In this document: piece by piece, positions 1 to 7,526 of the stretch
Layout: each line of letters opens with the position of its first letter
Numbering within the stretch: position 1 is the stretch's first letter
Source: CAZCBD01 sp964496755
GTDB lineage: Bacteria > Bacteroidota > Ignavibacteria > Ignavibacteriales > Melioribacteraceae
Direction of reading: 5' to 3'
NCBI GenBank assembly: GCA_964496755.1
Contig: CAZCBD010000050.1
Coordinates: 1 to 15,107, forward strand
Length of the DNA: 15,107 nucleotides
Position numbers and translations under genes: made by a program
Notes under the pieces: model-generated
The model's input: only the letters and a program-made list of their open reading frames with translations
Database searches by the model: none
What the model was told of the DNA's origin: nothing

Positions 1-39
1 TCCGGTTATAAAAATCAAATAAACCAATGAACGAAACAT
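1..39 (-). CDS. 5' end of a gene running off the left edge, hydrophobic N-terminus
   Basis: Thirteen codons are visible, reading MFRSLVYLIFITG, and the frame stays open to the window edge. The start is an ATG 14 bases after the stop codon of the CNNM gene, with an AGG a few bases upstream as a weak ribosome binding site. The hydrophobic run after an arginine looks like the beginning of a signal peptide or lipoprotein leader. In many Bacteroidota the order ssb, gldE, gldD is conserved and GldD is a lipoprotein, so a GldD-type product would fit, but 13 residues cannot show this. An overlapping ATG at 43-41 gives another open frame (MHVSFIGLFDF) that looks less like a leader. Low confidence. Confidence 0.35.
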   Translation of the reverse strand, partial: MFRSLVYLIFITG

Positions 40-53
40 GCATCCTGCTCGTA

Positions 54-1358
54 TCAACTATTGTTTTCCTGCGGATCAATAATTAATAAAAGCACTTTAT
101 TAATTCTATTGTTTTCAACTTCTTTAACAATAAATTTAAATTTCTGTTCAAATACAAACGAAAATCCTTCTTCCGGAATCTGGCCGCATTGGGAAAAGAT
201 AAATCCTCCCACAGTATCATATTCATCATCATCAGGTTTTTCAATATTAAGTAATTCAAATAATTCGTCAATATCTGCTTTACCAAGTAAAGAGTATTCG
301 TAATCGGAAATTTTTGTAATTTCATTTTCCTCTTTATCATATTCATCTCGAATTTCGCCAACAATTTCCTCAAGAATATCTTCCAAAGAAATTAATCCGG
401 CCGTACCTCCGTATTCATCAACAACAATTCCGAGGTGCATATTTTTTGCTTTAAATTCTTGCAACAATTCATTAATTAATTTTGATTCGGGCACAAACAT
501 TGCTTGGCGTGCTATTTTTTTTAGCGAAAAATTCTTTTTTGAATCCTCAGATGAAATAAACGGTAATAAATCTTTGGCATATACGATACCAATTATGTTG
601 TCCAAATCATTTTTATAAAGCGGTATTCTGCTATGACCTGATTCGGTAACAATTTTAATAATTTCATTAAACTCGGAATCTGTTGAAATAGCAGTCATAT
701 CGACCCTTGGTGTCATTACTTCGCGTGCCGTTACGGATTTAAAATCCGCAAGCCCTTGAATAATTTCATGTTCGTTTTCCTCAATTTTACCGTTTTCAAG
801 GCCAATTTCGGTAAGTTCGGAAATCTCGGTAGAAGATAATGCCGTTTTGTTTTTTTTGAATGGAATTTTTTGAGCCACAACCGAAATTAAATCGGAAAAA
901 ACCTTTGATATCGGATATAAAATAACATTACTCCAATACAAAGGGATAGCTACAACTTTTGCATATTTAATCGGATTTTTAGAAGCCAATACTTTAGGAG
1001 TAATTTCACCGATAAGTAATATTAAAATTGTAATTACAACAATCTGAACAGTGATAGCCAGATCAACGGAAATATTGATAGATTTGGCAATATCAATTGA
1101 AATTAAAACCGAAATTATTGTAATAGTAACATTAAAAATTGTATTACCAACTAAAATGGTAACTAATAAACGTTTCGGAAATTCGATTAATTCAAGAATA
1201 TATTTTCCAATTAAATTTTTTTCAATTTTTTTAGCTTTTTGGTTGTCGATTGAAAAGAATGCAACTTCTGCACCTGAAAAGATAGCGGAAAGCAAAAGCA
1301 ATCCGCCTAAAATTATTAAATTATAAAATAAATGATAGTCATCCAAAAGATAATGCAA
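54..1358 (-). CDS. CNNM/HlyC-CorC family membrane protein with CBS pair (GldE-like)
   Basis: An integral membrane protein of the CNNM (DUF21) family, whose members are linked to divalent cation transport. The Bacteroidota member GldE is associated with gliding. Domains in order: four hydrophobic segments across about residues 11-165, carrying the family motifs SGAEVAFFS (28-36) and GEITPK (117-122); a CBS pair from about 213 (MTPRVDM) to 340, with VVDEYGGTAGLISLEDILEE in the second CBS; and a CorC/HlyC C-terminal domain at about 350-430. The 434-residue length is normal. It lies 36 bases downstream of ssb on the same strand, the ssb-gldE order of Bacteroidota. The start is uncertain: an in-frame TGA sits two codons before the TTG at 1358, so translation must begin at this TTG or at the TTG at 1346. 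A GAGGG at 1363-1359 is closer to a proper distance (12 bases) from the second. Family call is firm; the GldE role is inferred. Confidence 0.9.
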   Translation of the reverse strand: MHYLLDDYHLFYNLIILGGLLLLSAIFSGAEVAFFSIDNQKAKKIEKNLIGKYILELIEFPKRLLVTILVGNTIFNVTITIISVLISIDIAKSINISVDLAITVQIVVITILILLIGEITPKVLASKNPIKYAKVVAIPLYWSNVILYPISKVFSDLISVVAQKIPFKKNKTALSSTEISELTEIGLENGKIEENEHEIIQGLADFKSVTAREVMTPRVDMTAISTDSEFNEIIKIVTESGHSRIPLYKNDLDNIIGIVYAKDLLPFISSEDSKKNFSLKKIARQAMFVPESKLINELLQEFKAKNMHLGIVVDEYGGTAGLISLEDILEEIVGEIRDEYDKEENEITKISDYEYSLLGKADIDELFELLNIEKPDDDEYDTVGGFIFSQCGQIPEEGFSFVFEQKFKFIVKEVENNRINKVLLLIIDPQENNS

Positions 1359-1394
1359 CCCTCATGTTGTTAAAAAATTAAGACGGTAAATCAA

Positions 1395-1823
1395 TTAAAA
1401 CGGTAAATCATCGTTTTTATCAACCGCAGCTTCAACAGTACCCTGATTTTCAATAGGGCTATTATAATTTGAACCGCTATTTTGATCGCGAGCATCTAAA
1501 GGAATAATTTTAGAAATATCGGCTATAACTTCGGTAACATATCGTTTTATACCTTGATTATCTTCATAGCTTCTATTTGTTAGCCTGCCTTCTAAATAAA
1601 CTTTTTTACCTTTTTTCAAATTTTCTTTAAGAAAATCAGATAAATTAAAAGCCACAATGTTATGCCAGGTTGTCTCGTTAACCCAATTCCCATCTTTCCC
1701 TTTATAGCTGTTTGTAGTTGCAATTGAAAATGATGTAACTGCTAAATTGGTTGTTGTGAAACGGGTTTCCGGATCTTTACCAATGTTTCCTAACAATTGA
1801 ATTCTGTTTAATGAAAAAGCCAA
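1395..1823 (-). CDS. ssb: Single-stranded DNA-binding protein
   Basis: Binds and protects single-stranded DNA in replication, recombination and repair, as an OB-fold tetramer. The N-terminal 105 or so residues match the family: LNRIQLLGNIGKDPETR at the start, then TTWHNIVAF and LKKGKKVYLEGRL. A polar linker follows, and the protein ends in DDLPF, the acidic tail that recruits partner proteins. At 142 residues it is of normal length. The start codon is TTG, chosen because the product then begins right before the conserved LNRIQLLGN, no in-frame ATG exists, and a good AGGAG lies 6 bases upstream. It is the first gene of a leftward unit with the CNNM gene, and a Bacteroidota-type -7 box lies about 85 bases upstream. 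Confidence 0.97.
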   Translation of the reverse strand: MAFSLNRIQLLGNIGKDPETRFTTTNLAVTSFSIATTNSYKGKDGNWVNETTWHNIVAFNLSDFLKENLKKGKKVYLEGRLTNRSYEDNQGIKRYVTEVIADISKIIPLDARDQNSGSNYNSPIENQGTVEAAVDKNDDLPF

Positions 1824-1829
1824 CAGATA

Positions 1830-1834
1830 CTCCT
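1830..1834 (-). promoter_or_regulatory. ssb ribosome binding site deciding a TTG start
   Basis: The minus strand reads AGGAG here, followed by a 6-base spacer and then TTG at 1823-1821. This perfect Shine-Dalgarno core with good spacing supports the non-ATG start of ssb. Confidence 0.8.
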
Positions 1835-1909
1835 ATAATTTTTAGTTAAAAGTATTGTATAATTTTATGAAATATTAAATAAGATTCAAGAATTTTATTT
1901 TCCTTTTTA

Positions 1910-1944
1910 CAAACATACGATAATTTTATTTGACTTCGAACAAA
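1910..1944 (-). promoter_or_regulatory. Candidate Bacteroidota-type promoter for ssb
   Basis: The minus strand has TTTG at 1944-1941, a 23-base spacer, then TATGTTTG at 1917-1910, which is a perfect TAnnTTTG -7 element. The spacer is at the long end of the usual range. It would give a leader of about 80 bases before ssb. Sequence match only. Confidence 0.4.
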
Positions 1945-1958
1945 TATTTATTTTTAAT
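1930..1958 (+). promoter_or_regulatory. Candidate promoter for the ygiQ-like gene
   Basis: TTGACT (1930-1935), a 17-base spacer and TTTAAT (1953-1958) resemble a sigma-70-type promoter ending about 25 bases before the ATG at 1984. No TAnnTTTG element is present on this strand. It overlaps the candidate ssb promoter on the other strand. Weak evidence in AT-rich DNA. Confidence 0.3.
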
Positions 1959-1983
1959 GTAATCTTAAATTATTTAATAAAAG

Positions 1984-3750
1984 ATGATTATGTTTTTACC
2001 GACTACACCCGAAGAATTAAAAAGAAAAAATATAAAACAGCTTGATATTATTATTGTTTCGGGAGACACCTATATTGATAATCCGTTTATAGGCGCTTCA
2101 ATTATAGGAAAATATCTGTATGCAAACGGATTTACCGTTGGTATAATTGCCCAACCTAATATTTCGAACGGATATGATATTAAAAGATTAGGTGAACCAA
2201 AACTTTTTTGGGGTGTTACCGGTGGTTCGGTGGATTCAATGGTTGCTAATTATACCGCAAGCCTTAAAAAAAGAAAATCCGACGACTTTACTCCCGGTGG
2301 ATTAAACAACAAAAGGCCCGATAGAGCGGTTATTAAATACTCGAATTTAATTAGGCAACATTTCAAAAACACTGTGCCAATAGTTTTGGGTGGCATTGAA
2401 GCAAGTTTAAGAAGAATAGCTCATTATGATTATTGGTCGGATAAAATTAGAAAATCAATTTTACTTGATGCTAAAGCCGATTTTTTGATTTACGGCATGG
2501 GCGAAAAAGCCACTTTGAATTTAGCAAAAGCTTTAAAAGAAAAATCCGATCCCAAACAAGTGAAAGGTTTATGTTATTTATCAACAATACCTCCCAAAGA
2601 TTTTTACATTCTTCCCTCTTTTGATGAAGTATATTCAAATAAAGATCTGTTTATTAAAATGTTTGATGTTTTTTATAAAAATAACGACCCTTTAAATTCA
2701 ACCGGGCTAGTACAAAAATACGATAATAGATACTGGATCCAGAATCCACCGGAAAAATATCTGACACAAAAAGAATTGGATGAAATTCACAGATTAGATT
2801 TTGAAAGATCGGTACATCCTTATTACGCAAAAGAGGGAAAAGTAAAAGCAACCGAAACAATTAACTTTTCCATTACTTCGCATAGAGGTTGTTATGGTGA
2901 GTGTAATTTTTGTGCTATTGCCGTTCATCAGGGAAGAACAATTAGGTGGAGAAGTAAAAAATCCATTTTAACCGAAGCAAAACACTTAACCGAACATAAG
3001 GAATTTAAAGGATATATCTTTGATGTTGGCGGACCTACTGCAAATATGTACGGATACGAATGCGAAAAAAAATTAGAAGATGGCGCTTGCAAAAACAAGC
3101 GATGTATTTTCCCAAATAAATGTAATTTACTAAAGGTTAATCATTCCGAACAAATTGCACTGCTTAATGAAATTAAATCAATAAAAGGTATAAAAAAAGT
3201 TTTTGTAGCTTCAGGACTAAGGTATGATCTAATATTAGAAGATAAAAAATTTGGGCATAAATATTTGGAAAATTTAATTAAAAACAATATTTCGGGACAA
3301 TTGAAAATTGCACCGGAACATACTTCCGAAACGGTTTTAGCTAAAATGGGCAAACCTTCCAATAGTAATTTGATAAAATTTACAAATGAATTTTACAGAA
3401 TAAACAAGAAGAATAATTTAAAACAATTTTTAACTTACTATTTTATAGCTGCACATCCGGGATGTGGAATTAAAGAAATGAAAGAATTAAAAAGCTTTGT
3501 AGCCACTAATCTAAAACTTAATCCTGAACAAGTACAAATATTTACACCAACTCCTTCAACCTATTCAACATTAATGTACTTTACCGAAAAAGATATATCT
3601 TCTTCCGAAAATATTTTTGTTGAAAAAAAATTGGGAATGAAAATTAAACAAAAAAAGATTTTGCAGGAATCGATTAATAAAGGATTCAATAAACTAAAGC
3701 AAATAAATTCAAATAAAAAAAATCAAAAAAAAAGTTCAACTAAAAGATAG
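1984..3750 (+). CDS. ygiQ: YgiQ family radical SAM protein
   Basis: A radical SAM protein of the YgiQ (UPF0313) family, whose substrate is not established to my knowledge. The N-terminal cobalamin-binding-like part has the family's FLPTTPEEL and DIIIVSGDTYIDNPFIGASIIG (residues 4-42). The radical SAM cluster motif CX3CX2C is at C303, C307 and C310 (RGCYGECNFC). The family's second cysteine group follows GPTANMYGYE at C360, C369, C374 and C380. Further family stretches are ASGLRYDL (409-416), APEHTSETVL and FTPTPSTYSTLMYFT. At 588 residues it is near the short end for the family, with a lysine-rich C-terminus and no extra domain. An ATG at 1990 is an alternative start; neither has a clear Shine-Dalgarno. 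It stands alone, divergent from ssb and convergent with the long cheW gene, whose terminator overlaps its last codons. Confidence 0.95.
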   Translation: MIMFLPTTPEELKRKNIKQLDIIIVSGDTYIDNPFIGASIIGKYLYANGFTVGIIAQPNISNGYDIKRLGEPKLFWGVTGGSVDSMVANYTASLKKRKSDDFTPGGLNNKRPDRAVIKYSNLIRQHFKNTVPIVLGGIEASLRRIAHYDYWSDKIRKSILLDAKADFLIYGMGEKATLNLAKALKEKSDPKQVKGLCYLSTIPPKDFYILPSFDEVYSNKDLFIKMFDVFYKNNDPLNSTGLVQKYDNRYWIQNPPEKYLTQKELDEIHRLDFERSVHPYYAKEGKVKATETINFSITSHRGCYGECNFCAIAVHQGRTIRWRSKKSILTEAKHLTEHKEFKGYIFDVGGPTANMYGYECEKKLEDGACKNKRCIFPNKCNLLKVNHSEQIALLNEIKSIKGIKKVFVASGLRYDLILEDKKFGHKYLENLIKNNISGQLKIAPEHTSETVLAKMGKPSNSNLIKFTNEFYRINKKNNLKQFLTYYFIAAHPGCGIKEMKELKSFVATNLKLNPEQVQIFTPTPSTYSTLMYFTEKDISSSENIFVEKKLGMKIKQKKILQESINKGFNKLKQINSNKKNQKKSSTKR

Positions 3751-3759
3751 CTGAACTTT
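3725..3759 (-). terminator. Rho-independent terminator of the long cheW gene
   Basis: On the minus strand an 8-bp stem AAAGTTCA/TGAACTTT (3759-3752 with 3738-3731), one mismatch and a further 3-bp CTA/TAG stem around an AAAGA-type loop are followed by nine T residues (3733-3725). It starts about 22 bases after the stop of the cheW-like gene and lies over the last codons of the convergent ygiQ gene. Confidence 0.6.
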
Positions 3760-3781
3760 AAAATTCAAAATTACAACAATT

Positions 3782-5299
3782 TTATTTTTTCTTAAAACCA
3801 TCTCTTGAAAGTAATTTCTCGGTATCAAGTAAAATAATTATATCATTTTCAGTTCTTGCAACAGATTTTATATATTCTGCAGTTGCCGAAACAGCAATTG
3901 AAGGTGGAGGTGTAATTATACTTTCCGGAATACGCAATACTTCTTTAACCTCATCAACAATAAAACCTACAACCAAATTTTCGGATTCAATAATTATTAT
4001 TCTGGTATTCGAATCAAATTCCTTTTTAGGCATTTTTGTTTTAACCCGCAAATTGATTATCGGAATCACATTTCCTCTTAAATTTACAACCCCTTCAATG
4101 TATTCAGGCACATTTGGAACTTTTGTGATATTTAATACTCGATTAATTTCTCTAATCGCATTTATATCAAAACCAAAAATTTCATTCCCCAAAGTAAATC
4201 CGATTAACTGAACCATTTTTTCAGTACCCTTCGAAGAGTCATCTTTCGATGATGATTTTTTTGATTGTTCTGCAATTGAAATAGATTTTCCGGAATCATT
4301 TTTTGGTTTATTCGAAACAGCTTGCTCATTCGAAGCAACTTGTTTATTCGAAGCAACTTGTTTATTCGAAGCAAGCGATTTATTTGATTCGTTTTGTACT
4401 ACCTGTTGTTCAACAACTTCTACCGGCTTAGAGGTTTTTGCCTTTGCTTTCAATTTTTCTTGAAAAGCACTTACAGCAGCATTTTTAGCTTCTGCCGGTG
4501 CTTGCGGATTCTTTTCCTCAATTTGATTGCTATCTGTCTTAGTTTCTTCTTTTACAACCTTTTCTTCTTTAATTTCTTCTTTTTTAATTTCTTCTTTTTT
4601 AATCTCTTCTTTTTTAATTTCTTCTTCTTTTTTAATTTCCTTTTCAAACTCACTCGGTTCCTTCAATAAACTCGGGTCAAACCCTGCAATATCATCTTCA
4701 ACATCAGCATTCTTATCCTCCGGCAATTCAGAAAAATCCTGTCCCATTAATTCTTCAATAAGTTTAAGTCGCAATTTTTCAGCTGCTTCGGATTCTTCAG
4801 CATTTAATCTATTTTTTAACGAATCGTCAGTATCTTTTATTTTGGAAACACTTTCATTTTTTTCATCTGTTAATTCAACCTTATCCTCAACAATTTTTTT
4901 ATTCTCCGAAGTTTTAGATTCCTGATTTTTTTTACTTGATTCTTTTTCCGATTTCTTTTTATCGGTTTTTTTTATTTTATCAGAATTTTTCTGTGTTTTT
5001 TTCTTCGAATCCGATTTCTTTTTCAATTCCTTTTCTTTCTTTGAACCCTTTTCTTTCTTTGAATCTTTTTCTTTTTTTAAATCTTTTTCTTTCTTTGAGT
5101 CCTTTTTTTGATCGGAAGATTTTTTATTCTGCTCTGATTTTTTACTTTTCCCGGGCTTTTTTGAGGAGATTTTCGAAGAATTTTTATTTTTTTCTTCGTC
5201 TATAATTTTCCCTTCATCAAGAGAAATGATTTCTTCTTTTTTATTAATATTCTCTGCTTTTTCTTTTTCAAGCTTTCTCAGCTTCAAAATATTAATCAT
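3782..5299 (-). CDS. cheW: CheW-domain protein with long charged, repeat-rich N-terminal extension
   Basis: The C-terminal 145 residues (about 361-505) form a complete CheW domain, the adaptor that joins CheA kinase to chemoreceptors: ITKVPNVPEYIEGVVNLRG (391-409), VIPIINLR and GFIVDEVKEVLRIPESI. It closely resembles the separate CheW encoded at 10282-10773. Ahead of it lie about 360 residues of lysine, glutamate and serine-rich sequence with no recognised fold, against the usual total of about 150-180 residues for CheW. This part holds three in-frame tandem repeats: six six-residue units at 66-101 (KDSKKE type), four EEIKK units at 226-245 and three ASNKQV units at 310-327. A less biased patch at about 170-215 (LRLKLIEELMGQDF) may be a helix. 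The ATG has a GGAG 7 bases upstream. It lies 41 bases after an ExeA-like ATPase gene and is probably cotranscribed. The CheW call is firm; a tethering or spacer role for the extension is inferred. Confidence 0.9.
   Translation of the reverse strand: MINILKLRKLEKEKAENINKKEEIISLDEGKIIDEEKNKNSSKISSKKPGKSKKSEQNKKSSDQKKDSKKEKDLKKEKDSKKEKGSKKEKELKKKSDSKKKTQKNSDKIKKTDKKKSEKESSKKNQESKTSENKKIVEDKVELTDEKNESVSKIKDTDDSLKNRLNAEESEAAEKLRLKLIEELMGQDFSELPEDKNADVEDDIAGFDPSLLKEPSEFEKEIKKEEEIKKEEIKKEEIKKEEIKEEKVVKEETKTDSNQIEEKNPQAPAEAKNAAVSAFQEKLKAKAKTSKPVEVVEQQVVQNESNKSLASNKQVASNKQVASNEQAVSNKPKNDSGKSISIAEQSKKSSSKDDSSKGTEKMVQLIGFTLGNEIFGFDINAIREINRVLNITKVPNVPEYIEGVVNLRGNVIPIINLRVKTKMPKKEFDSNTRIIIIESENLVVGFIVDEVKEVLRIPESIITPPPSIAVSATAEYIKSVARTENDIIILLDTEKLLSRDGFKKK
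4319..4372 (-). repeat. 18-bp in-frame tandem repeat, three copies
   Basis: Three copies of an 18-base unit encode ASNKQV, ASNKQV and ASNEQA (residues 310-327 of the long CheW). The first two are nearly identical in DNA (TTCGAAGCAACTTGTTTA on the plus strand); degenerate SNK units lie on both sides. Copy-number change would keep the frame. Confidence 0.85.
4565..4624 (-). repeat. 15-bp in-frame tandem repeat, four copies
   Basis: Four copies of a 15-base unit (about TTCTTCTTTTTTAAT on the plus strand) encode EEIKK, EEIKK, EEIKK and EEIKE, residues 226-245 of the long CheW. A related KKEEE unit precedes them. The amino acids fit a highly charged helix. Confidence 0.85.
4997..5104 (-). repeat. 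18-bp in-frame tandem repeat, six degenerate copies
   Basis: Six consecutive six-residue units (KDSKKE, KDLKKE, KDSKKE, KGSKKE, KELKKK, SDSKKK; residues 66-101) are encoded by an 18-base unit that has drifted mainly at a few positions. The result is strongly basic and presumably disordered or a single charged helix. Confidence 0.8.
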
Positions 5300-5340
5300 A
5301 TTATATCTCCAATAGCTTAAAATTCACGTAATATTTTTTA

Positions 5341-6162
5341 TTAAATCTTATCCTCTAAATAAATAATAGATTTTGCAGCATTTTTAACATTATCCGGCGT
5401 AACCATCTCATCGCCATTCGACAATGCATCCATCATCGAAAAAGAAGCTAAATGATTAAGAGGCCTGGGATACCCCCCCGTAATGCGATGAATTTCATCA
5501 ATTGCTTCTTTTTCAAACAATGTTCTGTTTTCTGCACCTGCTACATTTAAACGATGCTGAATATATTTTTCCACTTCACTATTATCAATAGGCTCAAGAG
5601 TTAGAGTGAATCTAACCCTTTGTACAAATGCTCGGTATTGTTTTCTCTTTAATTTTCTTGCCAATTCCGGTTGCCCGAAAAGTAAAATTGAAATCAAAAA
5701 TTGCTCGTCTGTTTGATAATTACTAAGCAAGCGTAATGCCTCAAATACCTTTGAATCAGGAATTGTTTGAGCCTCATCAATAATTACAACAGGATAAATA
5801 TTATTTAAAAATAGATTAACTAACTCTTCTTGCATCGAATTTATTAAAGACGATTTAAAATAAGGTGGTTTTTTTTCAAATAATTGTAAGTAAATTTCTT
5901 TCAAGAGTTGAGTGGCAGACATGCTCGGATTAATTATCCAAGCTACACGATACTTATCTTCGGGAAGCGTATCCACCAAATATCTCGATAAAACGGTTTT
6001 CCCCGAACCAACTTCACCGGTTATTAACCCGAATTCATGCTCTTCAATTGCCATTTTCATCCATTCAATTGCTGTTGCATGAGGTGTACTCATAAATAAA
6101 TACTTAGGATCGGGCGTAATTCCAAATGGATTTGTATTAAGTTTAAAATATTCCCAATTCAT
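5341..6162 (-). CDS. ExeA/GspA/MshM-like AAA ATPase
   Basis: A 273-residue P-loop ATPase of the ExeA/GspA/MshM group, which in other bacteria works in type II secretion or type IV pilus assembly. The typical N-terminal MNWEYFKLNTNPFGITPDPKYLF precedes Walker A GEVGSGKT (49-56). Walker B is VVIIDEAQ (125-132). The FGQPEL stretch (162-167), QRVRF with possible arginine finger (181-185) and GGYPRPLNHL (229-238) are characteristic. The peptidoglycan-binding domain of full-length ExeA/GspA is absent, and no membrane segment is seen, so it is probably cytoplasmic. Only a weak GGAT-type ribosome binding site precedes the ATG. The next gene, 41 bases downstream on the same strand, is the extended CheW. 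No secretin or pilus gene is in the window, so its partner system is unknown. Family call firm, role open. Confidence 0.88.
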   Translation of the reverse strand: MNWEYFKLNTNPFGITPDPKYLFMSTPHATAIEWMKMAIEEHEFGLITGEVGSGKTVLSRYLVDTLPEDKYRVAWIINPSMSATQLLKEIYLQLFEKKPPYFKSSLINSMQEELVNLFLNNIYPVVIIDEAQTIPDSKVFEALRLLSNYQTDEQFLISILLFGQPELARKLKRKQYRAFVQRVRFTLTLEPIDNSEVEKYIQHRLNVAGAENRTLFEKEAIDEIHRITGGYPRPLNHLASFSMMDALSNGDEMVTPDNVKNAAKSIIYLEDKI

Positions 6163-6270
6163 CTTTATCCAAATTTTGATAAACTTTGTGAATTAAATAT
6201 AAGTTATTATAAACATTTTAATTTAATAAAATCAACTGCTAAGATAACAATTTCATTTAAATTTATTTTA

Positions 6271-6278
6271 TATATTTG
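6271..6278 (+). promoter_or_regulatory. Candidate -7 promoter element for the TraB-family gene
   Basis: TATATTTG is a perfect TAnnTTTG box ending 25 bases before the ATG at 6304, the same placement as the box upstream of smpB. No convincing TTG -33 element lies at 19-23 bases upstream. Confidence 0.45.
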
Positions 6279-6303
6279 CATATCTTAAATTTATCGGGTT
6301 AAA

Positions 6304-7482
6304 ATGGAATCATATAATTATTCTGACGATGTAAAAAAAATATCAATTAAAGGCAAAGAAATTTTTTTAATAGGTACGGCACACATTTCAATTGAATCGG
6401 CAAAATTAGTACGTAATGTAATTGAAACCGAAAAGCCGGACGTGGTTTGCGTTGAATTAGACGATAAAAGGTTTAAGGCTTTAAGTGATAAAAAGAAATT
6501 TGAAAATTTAGATTTAAAAACTCTAATTAAAAATAAACAACTTTCCACTTTAATTATTAACATTTTGTTAGCGTCATATCAAAAAAAGATGGGCGAACAA
6601 CTTGGTGTTGCACCCGGAGTTGAACTGCTTGAAGCAGTAAACACTGCAAATGAATTTAACATCCCGATTGAACTGTGCGATCGGGATATTAGGATTACCT
6701 TGCGCAGAGCTTGGAATTCGATGTCATTCATACAAAAAATGAAATTCTTTGCAAGTGGCTTAGGCGGTGTGTTCGATTCGGAAGAAATTTCCGAAGAAAA
6801 AATAAATGAGATTAAAGATAAAGATACATTGAATGAACTTTTAAAAGAATTGGGCGAAGCTATGCCCGTATTAAAAAGAGTTTTGATTGATGAACGCGAC
6901 CAATATCTTGCTGAAAAAATTAAAAATGCAAATGGTAAAAAGATTGTTGCAATTGTTGGTGCCGGTCATGTAAATGGAATTATCAATCTTTTGGAAAAGG
7001 AATCGAAAATCGATTTATCTGAAATTGAAATTATTCCTCCGGTTTCATCTACTTTTAAAATAATCGGTTGGATTATACCGCTAATAATTATTGCTTCCAT
7101 ATTTTATATAGGCATTACAAAAGGTGCCGATGTTGCCGGAGATAATGCTTTATACTGGTTTTTGGCAAACGGAATTCCTTCGGCACTGGGCACTCTTATT
7201 GCTTTTGCACATCCGATAACTATTTTAATTGCTTTTGTTGCTGCTCCTTTTACAAGCTTAACGCCTTTAATTGGCGCCGGCTATGTTGCAGCGTTTGTTC
7301 AGGTTTATTTTAAACCGCCTATTGTTGCGGAATTTAAATCTGTTACTGATGATATTCGAATAGTTAAAAATTGGTGGAAAAATAAATTAATTAGAGTATT
7401 GCTTGTTTTTATCTTATCGGGAATAGGAAGTGCAATAGGAACTTATGTGGGAGCATATGAAATAATTAAGAATTTATTTTAG
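6304..7482 (+). CDS. TraB/PrgY family membrane protein
   Basis: Belongs to the TraB/PrgY (TIGR00261-type) family, related to TIKI-type putative metalloproteases; in enterococci PrgY limits pheromone activity, but the role in other bacteria is not established. Residues 1-245 are the conserved domain, with GTAH (24-27), E51, CDRDIRITLRRAW (125-137) and GAGHVNGI (219-226); the conserved histidines and acidic residues are the presumed metal ligands. From about 251 onwards there are four to five hydrophobic segments (252-272, 283-303, 305-335, 362-388). At 392 residues this matches the family. The gene stands alone and is preceded by a TAnnTTTG element. PrgY's pheromone role should not be transferred to this protein. 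Confidence 0.92.
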   Translation: MESYNYSDDVKKISIKGKEIFLIGTAHISIESAKLVRNVIETEKPDVVCVELDDKRFKALSDKKKFENLDLKTLIKNKQLSTLIINILLASYQKKMGEQLGVAPGVELLEAVNTANEFNIPIELCDRDIRITLRRAWNSMSFIQKMKFFASGLGGVFDSEEISEEKINEIKDKDTLNELLKELGEAMPVLKRVLIDERDQYLAEKIKNANGKKIVAIVGAGHVNGIINLLEKESKIDLSEIEIIPPVSSTFKIIGWIIPLIIIASIFYIGITKGADVAGDNALYWFLANGIPSALGTLIAFAHPITILIAFVAAPFTSLTPLIGAGYVAAFVQVYFKPPIVAEFKSVTDDIRIVKNWWKNKLIRVLLVFILSGIGSAIGTYVGAYEIIKNLF

Positions 7483-7526
7483 GTTAAATATTTTAATATT
7501 AATTACTCTTAGCCTAAATATTTTTT
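7478..7526 (+). terminator. Possible terminator after the TraB-family gene
   Basis: TTTAGGTT (7478-7485) can pair with AGCCTAAA (7511-7518), with one G-U pair, around an AT-rich 25-base loop, followed by TATTTTTT. The stem is weak and the loop large, so this is tentative. It overlaps the stop codons of both convergent genes. Confidence 0.3.

Noticed and set aside
4319..5104. CRISPR-like array suggested by regularly spaced repeats.
   Set aside because: Units are contiguous, 15 or 18 bases, in frame with a protein and lack unique spacers.
4394..5205. Plus-strand open frames of 89-132 codons rich in Phe, Ser and Leu opposite the long cheW gene.
   Set aside because: They are mirror images of the Lys/Glu-rich repeats on the minus strand, with no ribosome binding sites and no recognisable domains.
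6304..7482. Plasmid or conjugation signal suggested by the TraB/PrgY family name.
   Set aside because: This family is widespread on chromosomes, and no conjugation, replication or partition gene is present.
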